In this document: one piece after another, positions 45,373-54,888 of the stretch
Layout of the letters: every line of letters begins with the position of its first letter
Position numbering within the stretch: position 1 is the first letter of the stretch
Origin: Chitinophagaceae bacterium
GTDB taxonomy: Bacteria; Bacteroidota; Bacteroidia; Chitinophagales; Chitinophagaceae
Length of the DNA stretch: 64,000 nucleotides
Direction of reading: 5' to 3'
Assembly (NCBI GenBank): GCA_023957155.1
Contig: JAMLHK010000011.1
Location: 1-64,000 of the forward strand
The notes under the pieces: model-generated
What the model saw: the letters and a program-made list of their open reading frames with translations, nothing else
Told to the model about the DNA's origin: nothing
Databases searched by the model: none
Program-made: the position numbers and the translations under genes

Positions 45373-46758
45373 CTAATCTCTAAACAATCCATTCAATAAC
45401 CTGGCGGCTGTTTCAACAATTTTGTACCCTGCATATGGCTCCAGCCTGCACCACGAAATGGGAGCTCCGGTATAACCGCCTCCAAGTATACCATAAATAG
45501 TGGGGCAATACCCGCCATGCCCGTCTGTAAGCCCGACAACAGCGGTGGTTGAAGCCGGGCTGCGGCGTTTGATATCAAGCCCAAACTGACAGTATAGTTC
45601 GCACGGTTGGGTCACTATTGCCAGTTCTCCTATGCGAATAGCATGTACCGGCAATATCTCAAAGGGGCTACTGGTATAAAGTTCCTGCAAACGGATAGCT
45701 CCGTATGCCAGGATAGTTTCCATTACGCCAACATTTTCTCCTTTATCAACGCGTGCCAATGTGCTTCGTCCATCAATTAACTGTTCAACGGATGCTGAAC
45801 GAAGGGCAACTTTTAAATCATGATAGTCATGCTTTAGCACCGGGTTATCATCATAGGTTACATTTTTGTATAGCTCCATGGTTTTGTTAACCACCAGTTC
45901 GCTGACTCTTTTCAATTTTTCTTCCGGCGTTTCCGGCTGACGGCCAAGCATATTTTCAATGGAAATATCTCCCTGGGCCCCATTCAGGAAAAGTACCGGG
46001 AGGTCGCTGCTAATCCTGTTGCGGATCATCTTTCTTACTTCTCCCGGAAAATCTGCGGAATATATGCCCGCACCGTAAAAAATGGTGGGATGCGTTGTGT
46101 TGTTGTATAAAACAGCTAAGAGTTTGCCTTTCAGGTCTGAAGCAAACATGGCTAAATGCTGTGGATCAACCGGCCCTTCCAACCCGGCAAAGTCTTTTCT
46201 TTTAGTATCACCGTGCATGGTATGCGTACCGTCTGCCCAGGTCACCCGGCGGTTGAACCCGACCTGCGCTTCCCCTTTCGCCCACCCGATCTTTCCCGGC
46301 CGTGCAGCTTTTACGGCTTCTGAAGCCAGATCCACCATCCATTGCTGAAGGCGCTCCATATAGGCTGTATCCACCGGCATTATATAATTTGTTCTTAGCA
46401 GGGATGGACCTGCATGGGTATGTGTGCAGGATATTAATATATTGCGCGGAGCAATACCGGAAGCAACTCCCATAGCTTCTCTCAGCCGGGCAACAAAGGA
46501 AGATTCAAGCCCCACCAGGTCGCAACTGACCATTAATAACCGGAATGTTCCTTTTGAGAAATACATCGCGTTTGCTTCCAGGTTATCCCGGATTTGGGTG
46601 GCCCTGCGGAGGGTACCCGCCCCCTGCACATAATTTCCTACTTCATTATTGATTATCCTGGTGGCGACGCCTATCTTAAATACTTCCGGCTGTGCAATAC
46701 CCAAATGTGAAAGCAATAAAAAAAAGAAAATCAACAATGCAGTGCAATACTTGTTCAT
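45373..46758 (-). CDS. neutral/alkaline ceramidase-like protein (N-terminal domain only)
   Basis: 461 residues, signal peptide ending GIAQ. It matches the N-terminal catalytic domain of neutral ceramidases: CTHTHAGPSLL (zinc-binding His pair), NNTTHPTIFYG and FLNGAQGDIS, with the conserved GVATRIINNEVGNYVQGAG start. Classical ceramidases have a further C-terminal Ig-like domain, absent here, and many Bacteroidota relatives in sugar loci of this kind have unknown substrates. It should be a periplasmic Zn-dependent amidase or hydrolase. Position between a sulfatase (53 bases) and the esterase ties it to the sugar locus. Activity on ceramide is not implied. Confidence 0.8.
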   Translation of the reverse strand: MNKYCTALLIFFFLLLSHLGIAQPEVFKIGVATRIINNEVGNYVQGAGTLRRATQIRDNLEANAMYFSKGTFRLLMVSCDLVGLESSFVARLREAMGVASGIAPRNILISCTHTHAGPSLLRTNYIMPVDTAYMERLQQWMVDLASEAVKAARPGKIGWAKGEAQVGFNRRVTWADGTHTMHGDTKRKDFAGLEGPVDPQHLAMFASDLKGKLLAVLYNNTTHPTIFYGAGIYSADFPGEVRKMIRNRISSDLPVLFLNGAQGDISIENMLGRQPETPEEKLKRVSELVVNKTMELYKNVTYDDNPVLKHDYHDLKVALRSASVEQLIDGRSTLARVDKGENVGVMETILAYGAIRLQELYTSSPFEILPVHAIRIGELAIVTQPCELYCQFGLDIKRRSPASTTAVVGLTDGHGGYCPTIYGILGGGYTGAPISWCRLEPYAGYKIVETAARLLNGLFRD

Positions 46759-46811
46759 ATCATGTGGTTTATGGAGTACAGTAATTTCAGCTTTTTAAAA
46801 TTCTATTCTGC

Positions 46812-48290
46812 TCATGGAATAGAGATGCTATCACGTGCTTTCAAATGCCTGGCCAGTTTTTCATGAAGTTCTTTTACCAGCTTTTGGTTTTCGGGGTTAT
46901 TCGCCACATTTATGTTCTCTTCAGGATCTGTACGATGGTCATACAGCATGCGGGCATAAGGCTGCCCCGTTTTGTTGTTGACCCATTCGGTATAAGCATG
47001 TGTTTTTGTCAAAATAGTTTCCCCGGCGCCGGCTCTGTAAAAAATGTATTCTTTCCCGGGAGCGGATGGATTATCAAGAAGAGGTGTGAGACTTTTTCCC
47101 TGCAGATGGACCGGCAGGCTTAATCCGGCCAGTTCACAAAGCGTCGGGTAAATATCCACGAACTCAACTAATGCAGAAGTATGGGCATCTCCGTTTTTCC
47201 AGGGTACCTTTACAATTAAAGGCGCATGGGGGCCTTTTTCCATATTGCTTTGCTTTGTCCAGAAACCATGTTCTCCAAGGAACCACCCGTGATCTCCCAA
47301 AAGCACCACTATTGTGTTTTCTGAAAGCCCAAGCTCTTCCAGTGCATTTAACACCCTGCCAACCTGTGCATCAACATAACTTACACAAGCATAGTAGCCA
47401 TGGATGAGATTGATCGCAGTGCTATCGGGCAAAGGGCCGGAGGCAGGAATACCATAAAAAAATCTTAGTTCAGCCCAATTAAGCCTTGCTATATCCGGGG
47501 CGTCTTTTGGAAAAAAATAATTCGGAGGCAGCTTAATATCTTTCTTTTTATACAGGTCCCAATATTTTTTGGGGGCATTGAATGGAAGGTGGGGCTTTTT
47601 AAATCCCACTGCAAGAAAAAAAGGCTCGCCGTTGTTGCTGAAGTTTTGTAACTCTTCAACAGCGCGGTTTGCAATGCTGCCATCCTCATAGCTGATGTCA
47701 GGAATATCAGGATCCTCATAGGCAGGTCCTCTCTGAGGCAGGTTATTATTATCACGAACATGTGTGTCTTTATACCGCTCTTTGTTTCTTTCTTCAAAAA
47801 CCCGGATGCTTTCTTTTGATTGATAATCCCAGTTAACAGCGGGCGGGCGCCAGCTTTTCACCCAGCTTCCTTTCCCATCGTTAAAATTATTGTACACCTT
47901 GCCTAAAGAAACCGTTTGGTAATTATTATTTTTAAAATGCATTGGCAGGCTTACAATTCCCGGAACATCTTTATCCTGTGACGCATTCCAAACGTTAAAT
48001 CTGTTGGTGCCCGGATAGATTCCACTTAATAAAGAAGCTCTGGATGGCCCGCAAACCGGGTAATTGGCAAAAGCATTATTGAAAACGATACCAGTTATAG
48101 CCAGGCGGTCAATATTAGGAGATTTGACCTGCTCGTTGCCGTAGCAGCCGAGTTCCGGCCTGAGGTCATCTACCACTATAAAAAGAATATTCGGCCGGTT
48201 TGGTTTTAAAGGCTTTTCCTGTGCAAAAACGAAAGATGTAAACATAAATACACCTGTCAGCAAAAACAACTTACTTATATTCATATGCAT
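46812..48290 (-). CDS. sulfatase of the iduronate-2-sulfatase-like type
   Basis: 492 residues with a signal peptide ending VFAQ. Sulfatase motifs: NILFIVVDDLRPELGCYG (metal Asp41-Asp42), formylglycine motif C-G-P-S-R at Cys80 (NYPVCGPSRASLLSG), VGFKKPHLPFNAPKKYWD and VVLLGDHGWFLGEHGFWTK. These features are those of the iduronate-2-sulfatase-like S1 subgroup, which removes sulfate from uronic acids or related sugars. Its motif (CGPSR) differs from the other sulfatase of the window (CSPYR), so two different sulfate positions are probably hydrolysed. It sits 118 bases after the aldolase gene. Confidence 0.93.
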   Translation of the reverse strand: MHMNISKLFLLTGVFMFTSFVFAQEKPLKPNRPNILFIVVDDLRPELGCYGNEQVKSPNIDRLAITGIVFNNAFANYPVCGPSRASLLSGIYPGTNRFNVWNASQDKDVPGIVSLPMHFKNNNYQTVSLGKVYNNFNDGKGSWVKSWRPPAVNWDYQSKESIRVFEERNKERYKDTHVRDNNNLPQRGPAYEDPDIPDISYEDGSIANRAVEELQNFSNNGEPFFLAVGFKKPHLPFNAPKKYWDLYKKKDIKLPPNYFFPKDAPDIARLNWAELRFFYGIPASGPLPDSTAINLIHGYYACVSYVDAQVGRVLNALEELGLSENTIVVLLGDHGWFLGEHGFWTKQSNMEKGPHAPLIVKVPWKNGDAHTSALVEFVDIYPTLCELAGLSLPVHLQGKSLTPLLDNPSAPGKEYIFYRAGAGETILTKTHAYTEWVNNKTGQPYARMLYDHRTDPEENINVANNPENQKLVKELHEKLARHLKARDSISIP

Positions 48291-48408
48291 GCTCTTATTT
48301 CTGTTAACCCTGCTGTTTTAAATACTGGTCGAAAGCATATCTTTCTGTTAACGGCTTTGGATAAAGTTATTTTAACCTCCAAACTTATAAAACTACTGTG
48401 TTACCCCC

Positions 48409-49275
48409 TTACAACACCCTGTTTGCATCTTTTGCCTGCTTATCGTGGAGTAGAGTTTCCAGACTGGTTTCTACAGGCATATTATCATGCACTATACTCA
48501 TCAGCACTCTCGTAATGAGGGCCGGATTCGCATGCTGAATTATATTACGCCCATAAACAATTCCACTCGCTCCCTGCTCCATTAGTTTTGCCGTGCGGAC
48601 AATAATTGCTTCATCATTGGCTTTACTCCCTCCTCTTACCAAGACAGGGGTGGTGCCGGCAATTTCAATAACACGATAGTAGTCATTAATATCATTGGTT
48701 GGATCAGCTTTGATAATATCTGCTCCCAACTCAACTGCCTGCCTTACCAGGGGTAATATTTTTTTTATATCACCATCTACCATATAGCCTCCTTTTTCAA
48801 TATTGGGTCTAAACACGAGCGGCTCTATCATCAGGGGCATACTGTAAAGATCCGATTCCACTTTTAATTTCAAAATATTGTCAATACATTGCGCTGTTAC
48901 TTCCGGCGCCCCGGGAATGCTAAACAAATTCACACACAAACAAACGGCATCGGCACGTACAGCCTGGAGTACAGCCCGGCTGATCATTTTGCTGAAAGCG
49001 AATGCGGGCAGGGAAGGTCCATAAACATTCGCAACATCGGTACGCAGCACAAGAGAAGGCTTTTGCTTTCCTGGTATTGACTGTAAATATTTCAACTGCC
49101 CCACGGTCAATTGAACGGCATCGGGTCCTGCCTTAACAATGGTTTCAACTGCAGATTTGATATTTTCTATTCCCTGCAAAAAATTCGCCTCATTGAAAAA
49201 GCCATGGTCTATGGCAACATCAAAACATTTGTTTGAAGCAGGATTAAAAAGCCTGTTGAGCCTGTATTGTTTCAA
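48409..49275 (-). CDS. DhnA-type class I aldolase
   Basis: 288 residues of the DeoC/FbaB/LsrF (PF01791) barrel family. The start (KCFDVAIDHGFF) is the typical DhnA motif with the Asp-His pair. The Schiff-base Lys is Lys189 in GADIIKADPT, and the phosphate site is GGSKANDEAI and ASGIVYGRNIIQ. Such enzymes split a ketose phosphate into two pieces, usually dihydroxyacetone phosphate and an aldehyde, without metal. The gene is the last of the block isomerase-like, PfkB kinase, aminotransferase, aldolase (spacers 9, 9 and 21 bases), so it should cleave the phosphorylated ketose made by the first two. No direct indication tells which aldehyde arises. Confidence 0.85.
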   Translation of the reverse strand: MKQYRLNRLFNPASNKCFDVAIDHGFFNEANFLQGIENIKSAVETIVKAGPDAVQLTVGQLKYLQSIPGKQKPSLVLRTDVANVYGPSLPAFAFSKMISRAVLQAVRADAVCLCVNLFSIPGAPEVTAQCIDNILKLKVESDLYSMPLMIEPLVFRPNIEKGGYMVDGDIKKILPLVRQAVELGADIIKADPTNDINDYYRVIEIAGTTPVLVRGGSKANDEAIIVRTAKLMEQGASGIVYGRNIIQHANPALITRVLMSIVHDNMPVETSLETLLHDKQAKDANRVL

Positions 49276-49296
49276 GGGAAAAGTTATTTTAAGTTA

Positions 49297-50682
49297 TTAT
49301 CTGTATCCAAATTCATTTTCTACTTCCGAAATCGCCTCTTCAATAATATCCATCCCCATTTTTGCATATTTTTCATCCATAATAAGTGGTGGAGACATGC
49401 GAAGAATGTGCCCTGCTGGAATCCAGGCCAATCCTTTCCGGAAAGCTTTCTGATATACAAGATTTCCGGCTTCGGGAAATGGTTCCTTTGTGCCTTTACC
49501 TTTTACCAGTTCAATACCCAGCAAAAATCCTTTGCCTTTAACGTCCCCGATAATGGGGTGCTCTTCTTTCATCTTTTTCATTCGCGCCATAAAAAAATTG
49601 CCAACGGAACGGACATTTTCCAGGATATTTTCATCTTCGATCACTTCAATAGACGCCAGGGCTGCGGCACAAGCCATGGGATTGCCTCCATAACTGGATG
49701 AGGCGGAGATCTTTTCAAGCGCTCCTCCGTTTTCTTCGCTCACCACCATGGCAGTAACCGGGAAGCCATTGCCAAACGATTTGCCAAAGGTCACGATATC
49801 AGGGATTACCTTCCAGTGGTTTAAGGTAAGCCATTCGCCGGTACGGCCCATCCCGGCCAATACTTCGTCATCGTACAGGAGAATACAATGCTTTTCACAT
49901 AAGGATTTTAATTTAGGGAAGAAATCATCTGGCGGGAATATACTCCCCGCCCAACCCTGAGCAGGCTCCAAAACAAATGCGGCAACGTTGCCTACGGTTC
50001 CTTCAATCAAAAATTGTTCGTAAAAACGGATATAAGCATCTGTATCAATAGTCCCATCTGTTTTGCACCAAAGCGGACGATAGGGATCGGGGCGCGGAAC
50101 CATATAAAAACCCGCGGCTCTTGTTGGTCCATAACTGAATGTTTCCCCCCGGTACATTTGTGCACAGCTTACCGCACCCATCGTTTTCCCGTGAAAATCG
50201 CGATAAGCTGAAATAAATTCATGTTTACCGCTGATAGCCCGCGCCGCACGGATGGCTGCTTCTACGGCGGTAGTTCCATCGGAATACAGTTGAATGGCAT
50301 TTAACTTTCCCGGTAAAATGGAAGCCATCTTTTCCATTAGCTTTTCCTTAACGGGAGTGGAAAAATCATGCACATTCATGAGCTTTTTTGCCCAATGGGA
50401 AACAGCCTCTGATATTTTAGGGTGGCCGTGCCCTAAAGAAGCCACATAGATACCCGATGAGAAATCAAGGTATTTATTTCCATCCACATCCGTTAAAGTA
50501 ATGCCCGATCCTTCTTCGAAACAAACAGGGAACAATTTTACCTGGGAGCTGAGCCCTTTTATATACCTGGCGGTATTGGCATGCATGATCCGCGATTTTG
50601 GGCCAGGCGTTTCAGTGATCAGCCGGGGAATGTTCGCAGCGCTTTCTTTCCACCAGTCTGTAGCTGTATTTAATTTATTCAT
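49297..50682 (-). CDS. class III aminotransferase (aspartate aminotransferase family)
   Basis: 461 residues. All class III features are intact: GNKYLDFSSGIYVASLGHGH, YSDGTTAVEAAIRAAR for PLP phosphate, RDFHGKTMGA, Asp271-Asp272 (LLYDDEVLAGMGRTGEWL) and Lys301 (VTFGKSFGNGFP). Family members transfer amino groups of omega-amines, beta- or gamma-amino acids, or amino sugars to keto acids. It is placed between the PfkB kinase (9 bases) and the aldolase (21 bases), an unusual partner for a catabolic sugar kinase. It may remove the amino group from an amino-sugar fragment or aminate the aldehyde from the aldolase. Substrate unknown. Confidence 0.88.
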   Translation of the reverse strand: MNKLNTATDWWKESAANIPRLITETPGPKSRIMHANTARYIKGLSSQVKLFPVCFEEGSGITLTDVDGNKYLDFSSGIYVASLGHGHPKISEAVSHWAKKLMNVHDFSTPVKEKLMEKMASILPGKLNAIQLYSDGTTAVEAAIRAARAISGKHEFISAYRDFHGKTMGAVSCAQMYRGETFSYGPTRAAGFYMVPRPDPYRPLWCKTDGTIDTDAYIRFYEQFLIEGTVGNVAAFVLEPAQGWAGSIFPPDDFFPKLKSLCEKHCILLYDDEVLAGMGRTGEWLTLNHWKVIPDIVTFGKSFGNGFPVTAMVVSEENGGALEKISASSSYGGNPMACAAALASIEVIEDENILENVRSVGNFFMARMKKMKEEHPIIGDVKGKGFLLGIELVKGKGTKEPFPEAGNLVYQKAFRKGLAWIPAGHILRMSPPLIMDEKYAKMGMDIIEEAISEVENEFGYR

Positions 50683-50691
50683 AGTAATTTT

Positions 50692-51888
50692 TTAGAGACT
50701 TCTCCATTCATTAGCAGCCATTTCCATGTCTGGCAAATCATTGTATTTAGCCAGTTTTAGATTGCTTATTTTCACCGATACCGATTTCAACTCTTCCCGC
50801 ATCTGCGCCCAGTCGTCCAACTCCCTGTAGATATCTGTGCAATACAGGCAGTTTCTGCCGGCCATGGCAGCGTATTTCAAAGAATGCTCGAGGTCTTCTC
50901 CATCGAGGATCGCTGCCAGAAATGCTGCCGATGCGGTATCACCTGCTCCCGAGGCATTTTTTACTTTTGCTGTATCAATCGGGAAGGCATTGCACCAGAG
51001 CTCCTGGTCATTCCATCTTTCCTTTTGGAAATTGAAGCTTGCTTTTTCATTTAGGGATGTTACATCTCCCGTTAACAGATAAGCCCCCCGATGACCTGCT
51101 TTTATGAATGCAATTTTAACCCCGGCATCAATTATCCGTTTCCCGATCTCCCGGATGGTCGGGATGGTAACCAAATCAATAATATTGGCATTACCGGAAG
51201 TCAATTGTATTGCGGCGTATTCATCGGGCATCATTATTTGCAGCGCCTCTTCGAGGCTGGGAACAAAAATATCGGTATATGGCAATACCCGCTTTATGAT
51301 CTCCGGCCAGTTTATTTTACCTGATTCACTTTCGGGGTCGGGCAGGCTGAGATCGAGCGAAGTAACGACATCCATTCCCTGTATCACAGAAAATAATTCA
51401 ATCAATTGGGCGCCTTCATTCAGATAAAACTGTTTTAACAGTGGAGGATAGCCGAAATGAAACAACCTGCTTTGTGCTACAACATCGAAATCAATATGCC
51501 TTATATCAAATAAGTGACTGCAGCCCGGCGATTCGAGAAAAATGCGGTCAATACCCGGAGGCGCAATTACAAATCCAAAAGCTGTTCCTTCGCCTTTCAT
51601 TACTTTCACGCCGGTTACCATATCAGCATGGTTCAAATACATCAGGGCGATCTTTCCGATTAGATCATCCCCGATCAATCCATTCAGAAAAACATTTTTA
51701 GAGAATCTTTTCATGACCATCCCCATATTTGCCACAGCGCCTCCCAGTGTATAACTGAGTCCGTCAATTTCTATTAGTTTGCCTGGCTTTAAAAGTTCGG
51801 AAATATTACCGACCGGTTTATCCTTTTTAAACTCAGGGACCAGGTCAACGCAGATGTATCCCGCAATAACAATATCATATTTCTTCAT
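50692..51888 (-). CDS. PfkB-family carbohydrate kinase
   Basis: 398 residues of the ribokinase/PfkB fold, longer than the usual 300-330. The N-terminal substrate half (VIAGYICVDLVPEF, LGGAVANMGMVMKRF, GLIGDD) and the ATP half with GAGDTASAAFLAAIL (catalytic Asp317, anion hole Gly314-Gly316) are present. Extra residues lie near 20-45 and at the C-terminus (about 350-398, NLKLAKYNDLPDMEMAANEW). It phosphorylates a sugar with ATP in the cytoplasm. It is coupled to the FucI/AraA-like gene (9 bases) and the aminotransferase (9 bases). A ketose made by the isomerase is its probable substrate. Confidence 0.88.
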   Translation of the reverse strand: MKKYDIVIAGYICVDLVPEFKKDKPVGNISELLKPGKLIEIDGLSYTLGGAVANMGMVMKRFSKNVFLNGLIGDDLIGKIALMYLNHADMVTGVKVMKGEGTAFGFVIAPPGIDRIFLESPGCSHLFDIRHIDFDVVAQSRLFHFGYPPLLKQFYLNEGAQLIELFSVIQGMDVVTSLDLSLPDPESESGKINWPEIIKRVLPYTDIFVPSLEEALQIMMPDEYAAIQLTSGNANIIDLVTIPTIREIGKRIIDAGVKIAFIKAGHRGAYLLTGDVTSLNEKASFNFQKERWNDQELWCNAFPIDTAKVKNASGAGDTASAAFLAAILDGEDLEHSLKYAAMAGRNCLYCTDIYRELDDWAQMREELKSVSVKISNLKLAKYNDLPDMEMAANEWRSL

Positions 51889-51897
51889 ATTCCGCGG

Positions 51898-53268
51898 TTA
51901 TACTACGTTGATGTTTTTTAAATAGCAAAAATCTGTCAGCTCCCGGATGTGATTTCCGTAAACAATGATGTAGTGCTGCCCCGAAATTTTCTGGGCAAAC
52001 TCTTCCACGGGAGTATCAAGGAATATCTCAAGGCTCGGGAGTTGGGGTGCCGGCTGATCCCATCCTGCTTCCTCCCAGGGTCTAAACCTCCCTTCTCCCG
52101 TACATATATGCATCGTATATTGGTTTGCGGTATTGGAAAGCCTTGCTATTGTAAGCGGGCCGGCCTTAATATCTGAAATATTTAGCAACCCGCCGCTTAT
52201 CCCGCCAAATGCTGCCCGGGTAACTTTTACTTTTCCATTCACAATTTCAGAAGGAACAAAATCGGGCACCCCCATCAGCACACTCTCTTCAAAAAACTCA
52301 TAAAATTCCAGATAAGCGGCACATTGCCCGGTAAGATGTTTAACAACCAATTGGGTAACAGCACCCATTACATCGTTTTCGGGAATGGTGCATAATTTCA
52401 TTTCATCAGAAAGAAGCATGAAGATTAACGCAGGAGGAAAATTCAGGATTTTTTTCATCCCATCCACATCTTTTAGCGAGATGGCATCAAAATGATTATT
52501 TTCAGTGATTTTCTTAATGGCGAGGTAATAGGCAATTCCCTTTTTCAAAAAGTCATCGTCAACGGGTTTAATAAAATTCCACTGCTGTTTAATTTTTTGG
52601 CATAAGCTCAGCACTTCTTCTTCTGCAACGCTTTCACTCAGTTGAAGCATTTCCAGCATTTCAAAAAATTCTACTTCTGTACCAAGGGTAGCTTTTAAGG
52701 AAATTCCTTCATAAAGCGTATTGTATAGTTTCATGTCGCGAAATCCCATCATTCCAACTTTCGTATTTTCAATTGATCTTACAGCGGATGCTGCGAGTCC
52801 AAAACTTTTTATTTTTTCCAGGGGAGAAGGTTTTCCAAAGGTGTTATAAATGTACCGGAACTTATATCCAAGATCATCAAATACTTTCCGGAGTGCAGTT
52901 GTACCGGCCTGCGCTGCCGCTGTTACCATGCGTCCGTTTTCCATATACCCTGTAAGCCCCCACAAGATCATTGGCTTGTCTTTAAATTCATTTGTAATGG
53001 AAATAACAGCATGGGATGGGATCCAGCCGGCAAGGCAAATAATCAGCACATCGAAGTCTTCTTTTTCGAAGTGTCTTATCGCCCGCTTAACGTCAAGCCC
53101 TTTAGGGTCATCTGTAATTACTTCGGTTGTTATTACTTCAAATCCCAGAGACCTTATTTCCTCCAACGCTCTTGAACAACTCTCCCTAATTAATTGCATA
53201 GGAGAATTCACTTCTCCAAATCCTGCAAATGCTGCACTAACAGGTACCTTTTTAATTGTCATTGACAT
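51898..53268 (-). CDS. L-fucose/L-arabinose isomerase-family-like protein
   Basis: 456 residues. The N-terminal half resembles FucI/AraA domains (SPMQLIRESCSRALEEIRSL, LIICLAGWIPSHAV, ILWGLTGYMENGRMV) and the C-terminal half ends in the family-like SGQHYIIVYGNHIRELTDFC. In this superfamily a His in a GHxG-like loop binds the metal; here the corresponding loop reads LMGVPDFVPSEIV, so the His seems to be missing, and the acidic residues at 335-345 (YLEFYEFFEES) may be atypical too. It should act on an aldose before the PfkB kinase (9-base spacer), but the chemistry may differ from canonical isomerisation. The start could also be the second Met (two codons later). Confidence 0.75.
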   Translation of the reverse strand: MSMTIKKVPVSAAFAGFGEVNSPMQLIRESCSRALEEIRSLGFEVITTEVITDDPKGLDVKRAIRHFEKEDFDVLIICLAGWIPSHAVISITNEFKDKPMILWGLTGYMENGRMVTAAAQAGTTALRKVFDDLGYKFRYIYNTFGKPSPLEKIKSFGLAASAVRSIENTKVGMMGFRDMKLYNTLYEGISLKATLGTEVEFFEMLEMLQLSESVAEEEVLSLCQKIKQQWNFIKPVDDDFLKKGIAYYLAIKKITENNHFDAISLKDVDGMKKILNFPPALIFMLLSDEMKLCTIPENDVMGAVTQLVVKHLTGQCAAYLEFYEFFEESVLMGVPDFVPSEIVNGKVKVTRAAFGGISGGLLNISDIKAGPLTIARLSNTANQYTMHICTGEGRFRPWEEAGWDQPAPQLPSLEIFLDTPVEEFAQKISGQHYIIVYGNHIRELTDFCYLKNINVV

Positions 53269-53364
53269 TACTTACTTTTTAAAATACAATAAACTCATCC
53301 TGCCATTCAAAATAGTTCAGCTTTTCAATGTGACGGGAGCTCTGCCCGGAGCTTTCTCAAGTCA

Positions 53365-54564
53365 TTACACTCCTGTTTTACTGACGTTTACATTATTAAC
53401 AATTGCCACACACAGCAAATAGAGGACAGATAAAACAGGCACAATAAAAGCAATTTGGATAGAGAAGCTGTCGGCAACCATCCCCATCACGGGAGGAATA
53501 AAGGCACCTCCTATAATGGCCGATACCATCAAACCTGACAACGCATTGGTGTGGCCAGGCATGTAGTCTATGGTTATCGAAAATATAAGCGGGAAAATAT
53601 TTGCAAATCCAAGCCCTACAAAAAAAATCCCAAGTAGCGTCAAAACAAATGAATTACTGAAAATCAAACCAAACCCGATAAGCGAGAGCAAAACGGTGAG
53701 CAGCAACAGCCGTTTCGGCGTTATTCGCGACATAATCCATGAGCCCAAAAATCTTCCCGACAGTATGGGTAGGTAAAAAAGCGACCAACTGATCAGTAAT
53801 CCCATCTTCTCTACGGAAACGTTGAACTTCTCTTTTAGCAGTATAGGCACATGAGCGCTCATCGCTATTTCAACGCCGCAATAAATGAAAATTCCCGCGA
53901 CCATTATGAATATATAGCCATTTTTAAGTAACCTGAGGCATGATCTGAAAGTTGCATGGTTTTCTGTGCTGTCACTTCTCTCCCTGATCCGGATACTATT
54001 TATCCATATAATACCGATCAAAACAATTCCGGCAAAAATTGGGAATAATATACTCCAATCCAGTCCAAAGGCATGAAACATGACAACAGGCAGGAGGAAG
54101 CCCAACGAAGATCCAATGGTAATGAAGGATTGTGCCAACGAAAGATTTTTGGAATATTGGCCTGCTTCAGAAATATCCCGCATAACAGGATTCCCCGAAA
54201 CCTGGAGGATCGCACCTCCTGCCCCTAACAGGAGGATGGCTGCTAAGATTTTATAAAATTGCATTAAGGAGCTGCTGTCAACCACCATTTTTCCAAACAT
54301 GCCCGATACAATTGGGATTATGAGCCCGGTAAGGGCTATTGACAGACCAAGGTTCATGATGAATTTTTTCCCCTTTTTGTCTTGTAACAACCCTATCGGT
54401 ACAGACAGCAAACCATACATGATGTATCCCAACATAGGCAGCAGCGAGGCCATGGTAGTTGATATTTTAAACGATTCTTTGGCCAGGCTAACCATTGGCC
54501 CTACCGAATCAATCAAACCCATAGCCAGAAAGATCAAATAAACCGGAAACGTCTTTATTTTCAT
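53365..54564 (-). CDS. MFS sugar transporter (FucP-like)
   Basis: 399 residues with 12 hydrophobic segments of the major facilitator superfamily. LSVPIGLLQDKKGKKFIMNL (loop 2-3), GAGGAILQVSGNPVMRDISE and FVGLGFANIFPLIFSITIDY are characteristic of the FucP/sugar-MFS group. It likely imports an oligosaccharide or monosaccharide with protons across the inner membrane, feeding the isomerase-kinase-aldolase block that starts 96 bases downstream. It differs from the RhaT symporter in the same locus, so the two should take up different sugars. Confidence 0.88.
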   Translation of the reverse strand: MKIKTFPVYLIFLAMGLIDSVGPMVSLAKESFKISTTMASLLPMLGYIMYGLLSVPIGLLQDKKGKKFIMNLGLSIALTGLIIPIVSGMFGKMVVDSSSLMQFYKILAAILLLGAGGAILQVSGNPVMRDISEAGQYSKNLSLAQSFITIGSSLGFLLPVVMFHAFGLDWSILFPIFAGIVLIGIIWINSIRIRERSDSTENHATFRSCLRLLKNGYIFIMVAGIFIYCGVEIAMSAHVPILLKEKFNVSVEKMGLLISWSLFYLPILSGRFLGSWIMSRITPKRLLLLTVLLSLIGFGLIFSNSFVLTLLGIFFVGLGFANIFPLIFSITIDYMPGHTNALSGLMVSAIIGGAFIPPVMGMVADSFSIQIAFIVPVLSVLYLLCVAIVNNVNVSKTGV

Positions 54565-54738
54565 GCAGACCAGATTTGGGGTATACGACCTTATGCCTCT
54601 CTTTTTCTGATGTTCTCAGCTCCTGAAAAACAAAACTATCTGATTATTATTTTTCAATAAACTACTACCTTCCCCAATTATGACACTATATATACCTCTT
54701 TACCCGTTAAAACCCTGTCTGTTCAAAAGAAGTCGCAG

Positions 54739-54842
54739 CGGGGTCTTCATTCAAGGTTATTGCGGGCAGCCATAAGACCCTGGTGCTAAATAATTCACCG
54801 GGGTCTCACCCTTCACATAGTTGCCTGGCTGTGAAGACCCCG
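54739..54842. repeat. 104-base nested inverted repeat
   Basis: CGGGGTCTTCA (54739-54749) is repeated exactly inverted as TGAAGACCCCG (54832-54842). Inside, AGACCC.GGTG and CACC.GGGTCT (about 54775-54807) pair around a short AT-rich centre. The block lies in the 355-base gap upstream of the MFS gene (minus strand) and downstream of the large glycosidase-like gene. It could be a folded leader or a small palindromic repeat element. Confidence 0.6.
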
Positions 54843-54888
54843 TCAGGACGATGTTCAAAATAACAAGCAGTGTTCACACGCGCTAAAG

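Noticed and set aside
45373-46758. True ceramidase acting on host sphingolipids
   Set aside because: Only the N-terminal domain is present and the gene sits among sugar enzymes; many such relatives have other substrates.
48409-53268. Sulfoquinovose (sulfo-EMP) pathway as an explanation of the isomerase-kinase-aldolase block
   Set aside because: No GH31 sulfoquinovosidase is present, the aldolase is of the DhnA type rather than YihT-like, and an aminotransferase has no place in that pathway.
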